From: Chitinophagaceae bacterium
GTDB taxonomy: Bacteria; Bacteroidota; Bacteroidia; Chitinophagales; Chitinophagaceae
Assembly (NCBI GenBank): GCA_020403455.1
Contig: JADBXP010000002.1
Span: 50,705 to 114,704 of the forward strand
Direction of reading: 5' to 3'
Length of the DNA stretch: 64,000 nt
Below the pieces are notes generated by a model, which did no database searches, had not been told where the DNA came from, and was given only the letters and a program-made list of their open reading frames with translations. Shown here in pieces: positions 47,771-57,047 of this stretch; position 1 is the first letter of the stretch; each line of letters begins with the position of its first letter. Both the position numbers and the translations under genes were made by a program.

Positions 47771-48430
47771 CTAACGATAGTCGGGGAGGTGGATGTGACC
47801 ACTACAATGTTCGGTTTCAGCAGGATCATTGCTGCCAATAATGGTCAATCTGTTTTTACCGGGACCCTCACACAACGATTTGTAAAATTCAAAACCATTA
47901 CGGTCTAGGTTGGTGCAGGGTTCATCTAGCAGTATGACGGGAACATCCGAATAAAATGCCTGCAATAGTTTGAGCCTTTGTTTCATGCCGCTGCTGAAAT
48001 AGCGAATCTGTTTGTTAGCAGCAGCTTCGAGTTGAGCCGTGGTCAACAAGTACTCAGGGGTGGTTCCGGGTAGGAGGGGTTTGAATTGCTGGTGAAATCG
48101 CAGCAATTCGAGGGGGGTCATTTCTTCTATCAATTCAAAGTAGGGTGCTGCCAGTGAAATCGATTGAAAAATTTGCTGGTCATGTATCGTTTCGCCGGTT
48201 GTGGTAACATAACTCAAAGTACCTTCACTTAGCATGGTCGATCCGGCAATGCATTGGAGCAAGGTACTCTTGCCACTTCCATTAGGACCTGTGATTGCAT
48301 AGCTTTTTCCTGCTTCGAAATGAAAATTCATTTGACGGAAAATCCACTCTCGGTTGAATTTTTTTCCCGCACCAGACAAAGAAACAGAGCAGGAAGTCAT
48401 TGGGTAAGTAGTTGTTGTGGTGGAACTCAT
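47771..48430 (-). CDS. ABC transporter ATP-binding protein downstream of lpx genes
   Basis: 219 residues. Walker A GPNGSGKSTLLQ, signature RYFSSGMKQRLKL, Walker B VILLDEPCTNLD and an Asn-Asp in place of the H-loop His (IIGSNDPAE). No permease gene is adjacent, so its partner is elsewhere. The start is either 48430 or the in-frame Met at 48400 (MTSCSVS); the first 10 residues are Thr-rich and uncertain. It is the last gene of the lpxD-lpxC/fabZ-lpxA run. Confidence 0.82.
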   Translation of the reverse strand: MSSTTTTTYPMTSCSVSLSGAGKKFNREWIFRQMNFHFEAGKSYAITGPNGSGKSTLLQCIAGSTMLSEGTLSYVTTTGETIHDQQIFQSISLAAPYFELIEEMTPLELLRFHQQFKPLLPGTTPEYLLTTAQLEAAANKQIRYFSSGMKQRLKLLQAFYSDVPVILLDEPCTNLDRNGFEFYKSLCEGPGKNRLTIIGSNDPAETEHCSGHIHLPDYR

Positions 48431-48448
48431 GCCGCAGGATTGGCAGAT

Positions 48449-49246
48449 TTATTCATCATCAGTAGCACCTTTCACATAACGTTTGATGATTCCCCTGCCG
48501 CTCTCCCTGATGAAGGTTACGATTTCGTCGCGTTCATCAGTAGCGGGTAATTCTTCTTCGATGAATTCAAGTGCCTGCGAGGTATTCAGTCCTTTGTTGT
48601 AAATGGTGCGATAAACATCAAGAATGTGATTGATCTGTTGGAGTGGGAATCCTCTTCTTTTCAGTCCGATGCTATTTACCCCACCATAGCTGAGTGGATT
48701 CCGAACAGCTTTGATATAGGGTGGAACATCTTTGCTCACCAGACTACCTCCTGCTACAAAAGCATGTTGTCCGATGTGAACGAACTGGTGAACGGCACTG
48801 ACACCACCTACAACTGCCCAGTCACCAATGGTTACGTGGCCGGCAACTTGTACGCTGTTGCTCAGAATGCTGTTATTGCCGATGATGCAGTCATGAGCAA
48901 TGTGGCTATAAGCCATGATCAGGCAGTTATTGCCTACTACGGTCTTGCCTCTGTCGGTAGTTCCCCGGTTAACCGTTACAAACTCACGGATGGTAGTGTT
49001 ATCACCTATTTCAGCATAGGTTTTTTCCCCGTTGTATTTCAGGTCTTGAGGAATTGCGCCCAAGACTGCGCCCGGAAAAATGCGGCAATTTTTTCCGATA
49101 CGGGTTCCTTCCATGATGGTAACGTTGCTGCCAATCCAGGTTCCTTCCCCAATTTTTACGTCCCCGTGAATAACGGTAAAGGGGTCGATTTTTACGTTTG
49201 GTGCTACCGAGGCATTGGGGTCGATATAAGTATAGGGATGTGTCAT
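48449..49246 (-). CDS. lpxA: UDP-N-acetylglucosamine acyltransferase
   Basis: 265 residues. LpxA performs the first step of lipid A synthesis, adding an R-3-hydroxyacyl chain to UDP-GlcNAc. The left-handed beta-helix is evident from the hexapeptide repeats starting IDPNASVAPNVKIDPFTVIHGDVKIGEGTWIG. The catalytic His is in QVAGHVTIGDWAVVGG. The C-terminal helical part begins after SIGLKRRGFP. It is downstream of the lpxC-fabZ fusion by 35 bases. Confidence 0.96.
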   Translation of the reverse strand: MTHPYTYIDPNASVAPNVKIDPFTVIHGDVKIGEGTWIGSNVTIMEGTRIGKNCRIFPGAVLGAIPQDLKYNGEKTYAEIGDNTTIREFVTVNRGTTDRGKTVVGNNCLIMAYSHIAHDCIIGNNSILSNSVQVAGHVTIGDWAVVGGVSAVHQFVHIGQHAFVAGGSLVSKDVPPYIKAVRNPLSYGGVNSIGLKRRGFPLQQINHILDVYRTIYNKGLNTSQALEFIEEELPATDERDEIVTFIRESGRGIIKRYVKGATDDE

Positions 49247-49281
49247 TCGCAGCAGTTAGATGAAATATGAGAATGGGTGAA

Positions 49282-50688
49282 TCAGTTTCGTTTAACAATT
49301 TGTGCCACTAAATCAGCTTCTGTGGCAATTTTTCCGCCCACAAATACAGTACCCCTCATTTCACAGATACCTCTGCGTATGGGACCCGTCATTTCCAGTT
49401 TCAATACCATGGTATCTCCCGGGCGAACCATTTGTTTGAATTTGCAGTTGTCGATCTTCAGGAAATAAGTATCGTATTTTCCTTCCGGCATGGAGTTGAT
49501 ACAAAGTATTCCTCCGGTTTGTGCCAATGCTTCAATTTGAAGAACACCGGGCATCACCGGGTTGCCGGGAAAATGACCCGGGAAGAACCACTCATTGAAA
49601 GTTACATTCTTAATGCCTACAATATGGGTATCGCTGAGTTCAACAATTTTGTCGACAAATAGAAAGGGGTGGCGGTGAGGAAGTGTTTTTTCAATCTGGT
49701 CGAGCGTGTACACCGGAGGCAGCGCAGGGTCATATACCGGCACATTCTTCACGTGCTTATTCTTACGGATATAGTGTTTGATCTTTTTAGCGAACTCAAT
49801 GTTGGTGCTGTGGCCCGGACGGTTAGCGATGATGCGGGCTTTGATTGGATAGCCAATCAGGGCCAGGTCACCGATTACGTCGAGTAATTTGTGGCGAGCG
49901 GGTTCATTTGGGAAGCGCAGTTCCAGGTTATTCAGGTATCCCTCGCTTTTAACTTCAATTTTATCGCGGTTAAAGATTTTCGCAAGCCGAGACATTTCAG
50001 CATCAGAGACAGTTTTATCTACTACAACGATGGCATTGTTGATATCGCCTCCTTTGATAAGATCATTCTCCAACAACATTTCCAATTCGTGTAGGAAGCA
50101 GAATGTGCGGCAAGGAGCAATCTCGCTTTTGAAGTCTTTGATGGTTTTTAATCCGGCATGTTGTGTGCCGAGAACCGGACTATTAAAATCGATTAGGGTA
50201 GTTAATTGGTAGTCAAGTGCAGGGAGGGCAACCATTTCCACGCGCTTCTCTTCATCATAATGATAGATGTTTTCATCGAGACTGTACCAGGCTTTGGCAG
50301 CATCTTGCTCTTCGACACCTGCTGCTTCAATCTGTGCGATGAATGGAGCCGAACTTCCATCCATAATGGGAACTTCCGGTCCGTTCAATTCAATCAGGGC
50401 ATTGTCAATTCCCATACCCACCAAAGAGGCCAGAATGTGTTCTACCGTGCTCACTTTCGCATCACCCACCTGCAGGGTGGTACCGCGGCTGGTATCTGTC
50501 ACCAGGTCACAATCTGCTTTGATGATGGGCTGATCAGGAAGATCAACACGTTGAAACTGGATTCCGAAACCGGGATGTGCCGGTTTGAGTGTCATATCAA
50601 CCAAAATACCGGTATGTAATCCGGTACCGCTGATATGGATGGGTTGGGACAAGGTGTGTTGCTTGTCCGGATTAAATTGACTGTTCAT
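49282..50688 (-). CDS. lpxC/fabZ: Bifunctional UDP-3-O-acyl-N-acetylglucosamine deacetylase / 3-hydroxyacyl-ACP dehydratase
   Basis: 468 residues. Residues 1-300 form LpxC, the zinc deacetylase of lipid A synthesis, with HISGTGLHTG, the zinc His in STVEHILASLVG, and RHKLLDVIGDLALIG (second zinc His and Asp). Residues about 320-468 are FabZ, with the hot-dog-fold His in LPHRHPFLFVDK, and FPGNPVMPGVLQIEALAQTGG with the catalytic Glu. The fusion is characteristic of Bacteroidota. It could balance lipid A and fatty acid flux. I chose the ATG at 50688 (MNSQF); a start 12 bases earlier is possible. Confidence 0.95.
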   Translation of the reverse strand: MNSQFNPDKQHTLSQPIHISGTGLHTGILVDMTLKPAHPGFGIQFQRVDLPDQPIIKADCDLVTDTSRGTTLQVGDAKVSTVEHILASLVGMGIDNALIELNGPEVPIMDGSSAPFIAQIEAAGVEEQDAAKAWYSLDENIYHYDEEKRVEMVALPALDYQLTTLIDFNSPVLGTQHAGLKTIKDFKSEIAPCRTFCFLHELEMLLENDLIKGGDINNAIVVVDKTVSDAEMSRLAKIFNRDKIEVKSEGYLNNLELRFPNEPARHKLLDVIGDLALIGYPIKARIIANRPGHSTNIEFAKKIKHYIRKNKHVKNVPVYDPALPPVYTLDQIEKTLPHRHPFLFVDKIVELSDTHIVGIKNVTFNEWFFPGHFPGNPVMPGVLQIEALAQTGGILCINSMPEGKYDTYFLKIDNCKFKQMVRPGDTMVLKLEMTGPIRRGICEMRGTVFVGGKIATEADLVAQIVKRN

Positions 50689-50807
50689 ACATCTAAACAT
50701 TCTGCTCCTCGTCCGCTCCGATTACCGGGGGATCCGGTTTGCGGTGAGGTTAATCAAATCTTTACTTCCGCCAAAAGTACGATTAAAGGCGGTATTTAAG
50801 GCTAAAA

Positions 50808-51860
50808 TCAGGGTTTTGTGACCTTGTTAAGTAGTTCCCGAAGTTGATTTTCCAATTCAGCCACCCGCTTTTGTAATTCGGGTATTTGCTTAATTTGAGC
50901 CTGACGGCGCATATCGGTACTGAATTCCACTGCCGGAAATCCTGTATACGTTTTATTCGCTTCCTTCAGACTCTTGGTGATGCCTGCTTTGGCTCCAATT
51001 TTTGTGTTGTCTGCAATCTGTATATGGCCAACTGAACCCACTTGTCCACCAATCATCACCTGTCTGCCTACTTTGATGCTACCACTGAGACCAGTTTGAG
51101 CGGCAATAACCGTGTTCTCACCAATTTCTACATTGTGGGCGATTTGTATCAGGTTGTCTAACTTAACACCTTTGCCGATTCGGGTTGAGCCGATGGTGGC
51201 GCGGTCGATGGTAGTATTGGCGCCAATCTCCACTCCGTCTTCAATCACCACATTTCCTATCTGGGGCACTTTACTCAAAGTGCCATCGCTTTGAGGTGCA
51301 TAGCCAAATCCATCACTGCCAATGACAGTTCCTGCATGGATGGTTACATTGTTTCCAATGATACAATCATGGTAAATAACCACGCCCGGGTGTATGATCA
51401 CCTGGTTACCAATAACAACATTGTTGCCGATGTAAACACCGGGAAAAATTTTAACCTGATTGCCTGTTTGCACATTATCGCCGATGTGTGCGAAGGCACC
51501 AATGTAGACACCTGTTCCCAGGCGGGCACTGGTGCTAATATAGCTGGGTTGCTGAATTCCCTCCAGAGCAGCCGTTGTCATTTCCTGGTATTTGGCCAAC
51601 AAAGTAGCAAAAGCACTATAAGCATCCGGAACTCTTATCAGTGTTGCATGTACTTTTTGTTGAAGCGGAAACTGATCATTCAATAAAATGACGGATGCCC
51701 CGGTGCTATAGAGATATTGCTCGTATTTTGGATTGGCGAGAAATGAAAGTTGTCCTGCCCCCGCTTCTTCAATTTTGCCAAAACTGTTAACCATTACCTG
51801 GGGGTCGCCCTCCACCTTGCCTTGCACCAGCAGGGCTATCTGTGCAGCAGAAAATTGCAT
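50808..51860 (-). CDS. lpxD: UDP-3-O-(3-hydroxyacyl)glucosamine N-acyltransferase
   Basis: This 350-residue enzyme performs the third step of lipid A synthesis. The N-terminal uridine-binding domain ([20 protein letters not shown]) is followed by hexapeptide repeats forming a left-handed helix. The [19 protein letters not shown] motif and [22 protein letters not shown] hold the active-site His. A C-terminal coiled coil ([18 protein letters not shown]) trimerises. lpxC/fabZ follows after 119 bases. Confidence 0.96.
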   Translation of the reverse strand: MQFSAAQIALLVQGKVEGDPQVMVNSFGKIEEAGAGQLSFLANPKYEQYLYSTGASVILLNDQFPLQQKVHATLIRVPDAYSAFATLLAKYQEMTTAALEGIQQPSYISTSARLGTGVYIGAFAHIGDNVQTGNQVKIFPGVYIGNNVVIGNQVIIHPGVVIYHDCIIGNNVTIHAGTVIGSDGFGYAPQSDGTLSKVPQIGNVVIEDGVEIGANTTIDRATIGSTRIGKGVKLDNLIQIAHNVEIGENTVIAAQTGLSGSIKVGRQVMIGGQVGSVGHIQIADNTKIGAKAGITKSLKEANKTYTGFPAVEFSTDMRRQAQIKQIPELQKRVAELENQLRELLNKVTKP

Positions 51861-51924
51861 AGGTTGTACTTAGTTAGGTTGGATGGTAGGTTTCCGGCTA
51901 TAGCCGTCTGCCGCCAGGTCTCCG

Positions 51925-53136
51925 TTAGGAGAGCATGCAAATGTAAAATTTTTTGACGGGGGTAGAAAGATTTTCCTGAATCAGGGCATTGTCAATGCGG
52001 GATATATCCTGCACGGTACCGTCTTTGAATAAGACCTGAATCCTTTCATCTTTTAGCTGATAAAGGGTGTTGGTTGCTTCTCCCGTAAAGCAAACGTAGG
52101 GCAGTTCTTCCGGCTGAAGTGGGTATTGCTGCAGGATCTCTTGCTTTTTTTCTTCCAGAAAGGAGTCGCTGAAAGGGGTGGACTGAATCTTGCATTTGAA
52201 CAACCGACGACTCAATAGTTGCCGGCACAACAGGGCCAAGAGAGGATCCGGGTGGTTGCTCCAGCGCTTGACGGCATGTAAAATGTCGTGATCATCGAGC
52301 GAACAAAAACGTTGAAGATTGTCTTCTGTTAGTTCTGTAGCCGGATGGGCTAAAAAGAAATCAAGTTGAGTAAGGGTTTGAAGGTCTTTGTCTTTCGGGT
52401 TATAAATAGACCTCACTCTCTCCAGAATTTTTACCAACATTTTTTCTGCCGCCAATACAGTTTTATGCAGGTACACCTGCCAGTACATTTGCCTGCGGGC
52501 GATTAAAAATTTTTCGACACTGTAAATTCCCTTCTCTTCGATCATCAGCTGACCGTTCCATACGGTGAGCATTTTTAAAATCCGGTCATAACCGATTACG
52601 CCTTCACTCACACCGGAGAAAAAGCTATCACGGCTGAGATAGTCCATTCTGTCCATGTCCAGCTGACCACTGATGAGTTGATGCAAAAAGGGTTGGTGGT
52701 ATTGGTTGGTAAAGATGCGGATGGCCAGGTCCAGTTGTCCGCCACATTCTCGGTTGAGGTGGTGCATGATTGCCAGCGACATATCTTCATGGTGCACGTG
52801 GGTGAGGAGTCTTCCTTCCAATGCATGGGAAAAAGGACCATGCCCAATATCGTGCAAAAGGATGGCGCATTTTACTGCGATCTCCTCTTCTGAAGAAATC
52901 TCAATACCCTTGCTTCTCAATTCAGTGATGGCACTCCCCATGAGGTGATAGGCACCCAGTGAGTGATGCAGGCGTGAGTGAACCGCACCCGGATACACCA
53001 TGGATGCCATGGCCATTTGTTGTATTCTTCTGAGCCGCTGGTAGAAGGGATGTTCCAGGATGAAGAATACCAGCGGATGCGTGATGGTGATGAAACCATA
53101 AACAGGGTCATTGATGATTTTTCTTTTTGCCGGCAT
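51925..53136 (-). CDS. HD-domain phosphohydrolase (dGTPase-like)
   Basis: 403 residues. The N-terminal KIINDPVYGFITI and HPFYQRLRRIQQM, the VHSRLHHSLGAYHLM and the metal-binding ILLHDIGHGPFSH form the HD signature of the dNTPase/HD family seen throughout Bacteroidota. The substrate is unknown. The start at 53136 was chosen because a longer frame (from 53178) would begin inside the TACTTTTG promoter element and carries unrelated residues. It is the first gene of the run into lpxD and is divergent from porX. Confidence 0.86.
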   Translation of the reverse strand: MPAKRKIINDPVYGFITITHPLVFFILEHPFYQRLRRIQQMAMASMVYPGAVHSRLHHSLGAYHLMGSAITELRSKGIEISSEEEIAVKCAILLHDIGHGPFSHALEGRLLTHVHHEDMSLAIMHHLNRECGGQLDLAIRIFTNQYHQPFLHQLISGQLDMDRMDYLSRDSFFSGVSEGVIGYDRILKMLTVWNGQLMIEEKGIYSVEKFLIARRQMYWQVYLHKTVLAAEKMLVKILERVRSIYNPKDKDLQTLTQLDFFLAHPATELTEDNLQRFCSLDDHDILHAVKRWSNHPDPLLALLCRQLLSRRLFKCKIQSTPFSDSFLEEKKQEILQQYPLQPEELPYVCFTGEATNTLYQLKDERIQVLFKDGTVQDISRIDNALIQENLSTPVKKFYICMLS

Positions 53137-53177
53137 CCTTTGTTTTTGAATTGTTAAATCAACTGATTCTTGCTGCA

Positions 53178-53185
53178 CAAAAGTA
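53178..53185 (-). promoter_or_regulatory. Putative promoter -7 element of the HD-domain gene
   Basis: The minus strand reads TACTTTTG, a TAnnTTTG match, 41 bases before the ATG at 53136. It sets the lower limit of the gene's 5' end. Confidence 0.55.
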
Positions 53186-53269
53186 CAAAGAAGAAAAAGG
53201 AAAAGGATAATGAAATAGATTTATACCCGGGAAGCCGTTCTGCAATTGAATTACGGCGGTAAGAGTATT

Positions 53270-54832
53270 ATGGCAGCCATTCAAATTTTATGGGTTGATG
53301 ATGAGATCGAGAGTCTGCAGGCGCAGATCATATTTTTGCAAAACAAGGGGTATGAAGTCACGCCCGTATCCAACGGTTTTGATGCCATTGAAAAGGTGCA
53401 ACAACATTTTTTTGATGCCGTTTTGATGGATGAATCCATGCCCGGCATCTCCGGTTTGCAGACCATGATGAGGTTGAAGGAGATCAACAAATTGTTGCCG
53501 GTGATTCTTATTACACGCAATGATACTGAATCACTCATGGATGATGCCATTGGGAGTGAGATTGCAGACTATCTCATCAAGCCGGTCAATCCGCATCAGG
53601 TGTTGCTCAGTCTCAAAAAAATCATTGACAATCGGCGACTGGTGGCGGAAAAAACTACAACGCAATACCAGCAACAATTTGCTTCACTGCTGCAAGAGTT
53701 ACTGCAAAATCCTGACCACCAACAATGGATGGAGATCTACCGAAAACTGGTTTATTGGGAACTGGAAATGGACAAGAGTGATAGTCCGGAAATGCGTGAT
53801 ATATTTTATGCTCAAAAGCAGGAGGCCAACCAGGCATTTGCCCGTTACGTCTGTCGCGAATACGTCAATTGGCTGAATCCCCGCAGTTTGTCGGCACCTA
53901 TCATGAGTCAGCATTTATTGGCATTGAAAGTATTGCCCCACATCAGTGCGGGAAGGCCGGTGTTTTTTGTACTGATTGATAACCTCCGATTTGATCAGTG
54001 GAAAGCGATTGAGCCGCTATTGGCTGAATCATTTCGTGTGGCAGACGAAGACAGTTTTTACTCCATCTTACCCACTGCCACGCAATATGCCCGCAATGCA
54101 ATATTTGCCGGCTTGCTTCCTGCTGACATACAACGACGGTTTCCTTCACTTTGGAAAAATGATGAGGAGGAAGGCGGAAAAAATCTACATGAAGCAGAGT
54201 TGCTGCAAGAACAGTTGAAGCGGTTGAGAAAAGAAAACCTCCGCATCAGTTACCAAAAGATTACCCAGTTTCAGGAGGGACAACAGTTGCCGGGACAGAT
54301 GCACAACTTATTGCAAAATGACCTGAATGTTATTGTGTACAATTTTGTCGATACGCTTAGTCATGCCCGCACGGAAATGGAGATCATGAAGGAACTGGCA
54401 TCCGATGAAACAAGTTATCGAAGTCTTACCCGAAGTTGGTTTGAACACAGTCCTTTGCACCAGGCCTTGAAAAAGCTGGCAGATAAGCCGGTGACAGTCA
54501 TTTTGGCAACAGATCATGGCAGTGTTCGGGTGAAGGATGCACAAAAAGTGGTGGGTGACCGCCAAACCACCACCAACCTGCGGTATAAGCATGGCCGCAA
54601 CCTGCAATACAATGAAAAAGAAGTATTGGCATTTACCCGACCACAGGAGGCGGGATTACCGGTACCAACTGTTCATTCCTCCTATATTTTTGCCAGGGAA
54701 GATGCTTATTTCTGTTACCCTAATAATTTTCATCATTACGCACAATTGTATAAAAATACCTTCCAACACGGTGGAATCAGTCTGGAAGAGATGATCATTC
54801 CGGTGGTTCGACTGGAAAGCCGCGTTGGATAG
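53270..54832 (+). CDS. porX: PorX, response regulator with PglZ phosphatase-like domain (type IX secretion)
   Basis: 520 residues. A CheY-like receiver (1-120; Asp54 in VLMDESMPG, Lys in LIKPVN) is followed by a helical linker and a PglZ/alkaline-phosphatase-like domain with VLIDNLRFDQW, the nucleophile region PTATQYARNAIFAGL and ATDHGSVRVKD. This combination defines PorX, which with PorY controls type IX secretion and gliding in Bacteroidota. porY and the secretion genes are not in the window. The ATG at 53270 gives MAAIQILWVDDE; an earlier TTG is not needed. Confidence 0.93.
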   Translation: MAAIQILWVDDEIESLQAQIIFLQNKGYEVTPVSNGFDAIEKVQQHFFDAVLMDESMPGISGLQTMMRLKEINKLLPVILITRNDTESLMDDAIGSEIADYLIKPVNPHQVLLSLKKIIDNRRLVAEKTTTQYQQQFASLLQELLQNPDHQQWMEIYRKLVYWELEMDKSDSPEMRDIFYAQKQEANQAFARYVCREYVNWLNPRSLSAPIMSQHLLALKVLPHISAGRPVFFVLIDNLRFDQWKAIEPLLAESFRVADEDSFYSILPTATQYARNAIFAGLLPADIQRRFPSLWKNDEEEGGKNLHEAELLQEQLKRLRKENLRISYQKITQFQEGQQLPGQMHNLLQNDLNVIVYNFVDTLSHARTEMEIMKELASDETSYRSLTRSWFEHSPLHQALKKLADKPVTVILATDHGSVRVKDAQKVVGDRQTTTNLRYKHGRNLQYNEKEVLAFTRPQEAGLPVPTVHSSYIFAREDAYFCYPNNFHHYAQLYKNTFQHGGISLEEMIIPVVRLESRVG

Positions 54833-54901
54833 GTGTTGCAAGCTGATTTTTTCTTTTCAGATATGTGGATAAAACAAAAGGCCTAAGTTGCTGTACAACA
54901 G

Positions 54902-54909
54902 TAATTTTG
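54902..54909 (+). promoter_or_regulatory. Putative promoter -7 element of the 90-residue gene
   Basis: TAATTTTG fits TAnnTTTG, 17 bases before the ATG at 54927. Confidence 0.45.
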
Positions 54910-54926
54910 AAAGGTAAAAACCGGGA

Positions 54927-55199
54927 ATGAAGTATACGCAATCGACTTTAGATAAATACACGGCGATTTTAAGTGAATCCGGATATATCATCCGGTATGA
55001 GCGAGGTACTTTTCAAAGTGGCTGGTGTTTGCTTGAATCGAGAAAAATTGTCGTGCTGAATAAATTTCTTTCAACTGAAGGACGAATCAACACCTTGCAA
55101 GATATCATTGCACAGATTCCCATCGATTATGACCAGCTCACATTGGAGTCACAAAAATTGCTGGACAGCCTGGTGAACAAAGCGGGTCACGCAGCCTAA
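54927..55199 (+). CDS. Conserved small protein of unknown function
   Basis: 90 residues with no signal peptide or membrane segment. The pattern YTAILSESGYIIRYERGTFQ and GWCLLESRKIVVLNKFLSTEGRINTLQDII, with a single Cys, looks like a compact alpha/beta fold. I recall similar small proteins near metallo-beta-lactamase genes in Bacteroidota but cannot name a family. It precedes the PhnP-like gene by 50 bases; that gene has its own promoter. Function is not inferred. Confidence 0.75.
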   Translation: MKYTQSTLDKYTAILSESGYIIRYERGTFQSGWCLLESRKIVVLNKFLSTEGRINTLQDIIAQIPIDYDQLTLESQKLLDSLVNKAGHAA

Positions 55200-55215
55200 T
55201 CGCGGAAAATACCTG

Positions 55216-55245
55216 TTGTCATCCCTCTCATTTGTTTTAGTTTTG
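55216..55245 (+). promoter_or_regulatory. Putative promoter of the PhnP-like gene, GTG start at transcription start
   Basis: TTG (55216-55218), 19 bases, TAGTTTTG (55238-55245). The GTG start at 55250 is 4 bases past the -7 element, so the mRNA is expected to be leaderless or nearly so. Confidence 0.6.
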
Positions 55246-55249
55246 TTGG

Positions 55250-56026
55250 GTGTTTATTCCATCCCTACAGATCAGTTTTCTTGGCACAGGCACCAGTTCA
55301 GGTGTGCCCATGATTGGTTGTGATTGTGTGGTTTGCAGATCTGAAGATTCCCGGGACAAACGATTGCGCAGCAGCATTCTCGTTCGGTCTTCCACCACGA
55401 CAGTAGTGATAGATACTACCCCCGATTTTCGTTATCAGATGTTGCGCTCGGGTACACGTGAACTCGATGCAGTGATATATACCCATCCCCACAAGGATCA
55501 CTTGGCCGGACTGGATGACATAAGGGCCTATAATTATTTCCAAAAAAAGGCGATGCCGCTGTATGCCAATTCCCTCACGGAAGAGGCACTGCGAAGAGAT
55601 TACTATTATGCTTTTGCCGATCTAACATATCCCGGAATCCCTGAAATCCGAATGGTGTCAATTGATCGATCACCCTTTGTTGTGGGAGATATTCCGGTAC
55701 AACCCATAGAAGTATGGCACCATCGCATGCCTGTACTTGGGTTTCGTTTCGGAGATATCACTTATATCACGGATGCCAATCGCATCGATGATGATCAATT
55801 GGAGCTGATTCGTGGTTCGCGGATACTTATCCTGAATGCCCTTCGAAAAGAAAAACACCTTTCACATTTTACACTGGCAGAAGCCATATCCATCGGTGAA
55901 AAGCTGGGAGTACCGAAGGTTTATTTCACCCATATCAGTCACCAGTTAGGGACTCATACATCCATATCTCAGGAATTGCCTCCCGGCTTTCATTTGGCAT
56001 ATGATGGTTTGCAGTTAACCCTTTGA
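55250..56026 (+). CDS. PhnP-like metallo-beta-lactamase-fold hydrolase
   Basis: 258 residues from a GTG start. Motifs: FLGTGTSSGVPMIGCDCVVC (the Cys-rich zinc-binding insertion of the PhnP group), VIDTTPDFRYQ, YTHPHKDHLAGLDD (HxHxDH), WHHRMPVLGFRFG and ITDANRI. The family includes cyclic phosphodiesterases of phosphonate breakdown and RNase Z-like enzymes; here no phosphonate genes are near, so the substrate is open. The start is GTG because no earlier ATG exists and a later ATG would remove the GTGTSSG loop. Confidence 0.88.
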   Translation: MFIPSLQISFLGTGTSSGVPMIGCDCVVCRSEDSRDKRLRSSILVRSSTTTVVIDTTPDFRYQMLRSGTRELDAVIYTHPHKDHLAGLDDIRAYNYFQKKAMPLYANSLTEEALRRDYYYAFADLTYPGIPEIRMVSIDRSPFVVGDIPVQPIEVWHHRMPVLGFRFGDITYITDANRIDDDQLELIRGSRILILNALRKEKHLSHFTLAEAISIGEKLGVPKVYFTHISHQLGTHTSISQELPPGFHLAYDGLQLTL

Positions 56027-56085
56027 TGTTCGCTCATTTCCGCTCCATTGTTTCATCCCTGTTGGGAAGGATAAATTGTTATGTA

Positions 56086-57042
56086 ATGGAGAACAATTGG
56101 AGAAGCTTTTTTGAATTTAGTAAACGCGAAAGAATTGGGACTGCCATATTTCTAGTGTTGGCAGGCGCTTTGGTGATCTTACCCAAGTTGTGGTATGAAA
56201 GATATCCGCCGTTGGCGGAAGACAGGGAATGGCGCAAATGGATGCAACAAATACCCGGCGACAGTCAGTCGAACATGGCAACTGAAAAGTTCGCTGCAGA
56301 AAGCGGAAGCCCTTCCGGTAGTAAGGAAAAAGAGATACACTTGCGGCCTTTTGATCCTCATGAGCAAACGGAGCAGTCATGGGTGGCCATGGGTATTCCG
56401 ACTCGAACTGCCCGAACCATTGTGCGGTATGTGCAGAAAGGAGGTAGGTTCCGGCAAGCCGGAGATATCAGAAAAATCTGGGGGATAAAAGAGAAGGATG
56501 TCCAAAGGCTTCTTCCTTTCGTGCTCCTTCCTGAACAGCGGAAAGAAAGGCAAGTGAATACAGCGGAAAAAGACATAACTCGGTATGAATTTCGTCACGG
56601 AGAGGAGAGAAAGCAACCGGTCGTTATCGATATCAATTCAGCAGATTCGGCGAGTTGGGCTGCACTTCCCGGGATTGGTGCTGTACTATCCAGGCGTATT
56701 GTGCGTTACAGAGAAATGCGGGGTGGATTTCAATCATTGCAGGATCTAAGAAAAGTATATGGATTATCCGATTCTGTTTATCAGCTATTGCTTCCATTTC
56801 TTCGTGTAAGTTCAGCAACTACTTTAACCACCAAAGTTGCTTCTATAGACACTGCCTTCCTCAATCGTGCCACAGTTAAGCAACTGATGATTCGGATGGG
56901 TATATCGTATGAGGTTGCTAGAGCCATTCTTGGCTTTCGTCAACAGTATGGCTCTTTTCAGCAAGTAGAGGATCTGAGAAAAATAGCTTTCATCCATGAT
57001 TCGCTTTACCGGCAAATCATGCGAGCCAATTATAACCGATAA
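56086..57042 (+). CDS. Membrane-anchored helix-hairpin-helix protein
   Basis: 318 residues. A membrane helix (residues about 16-35, IGTAIFLVLAGALVILP) is followed by a variable linker and helix-hairpin-helix repeats: MGIPTRTARTIVRYVQKGGRFRQAGDIRKIWGI, DINSADSASWAALPGIGAVLSRRIVRYREMRGGFQSLQDLRKVYGL and RMGISYEVARAILGFRQQYGSFQQVEDLRKI. Such repeats in ComEA bind DNA; the membrane anchor suggests binding DNA outside the membrane. The start could also be 56026, overlapping the previous stop as TGATG and adding 20 residues. Confidence 0.82.
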   Translation: MENNWRSFFEFSKRERIGTAIFLVLAGALVILPKLWYERYPPLAEDREWRKWMQQIPGDSQSNMATEKFAAESGSPSGSKEKEIHLRPFDPHEQTEQSWVAMGIPTRTARTIVRYVQKGGRFRQAGDIRKIWGIKEKDVQRLLPFVLLPEQRKERQVNTAEKDITRYEFRHGEERKQPVVIDINSADSASWAALPGIGAVLSRRIVRYREMRGGFQSLQDLRKVYGLSDSVYQLLLPFLRVSSATTLTTKVASIDTAFLNRATVKQLMIRMGISYEVARAILGFRQQYGSFQQVEDLRKIAFIHDSLYRQIMRANYNR

Positions 57043-57047
57043 GCTTT

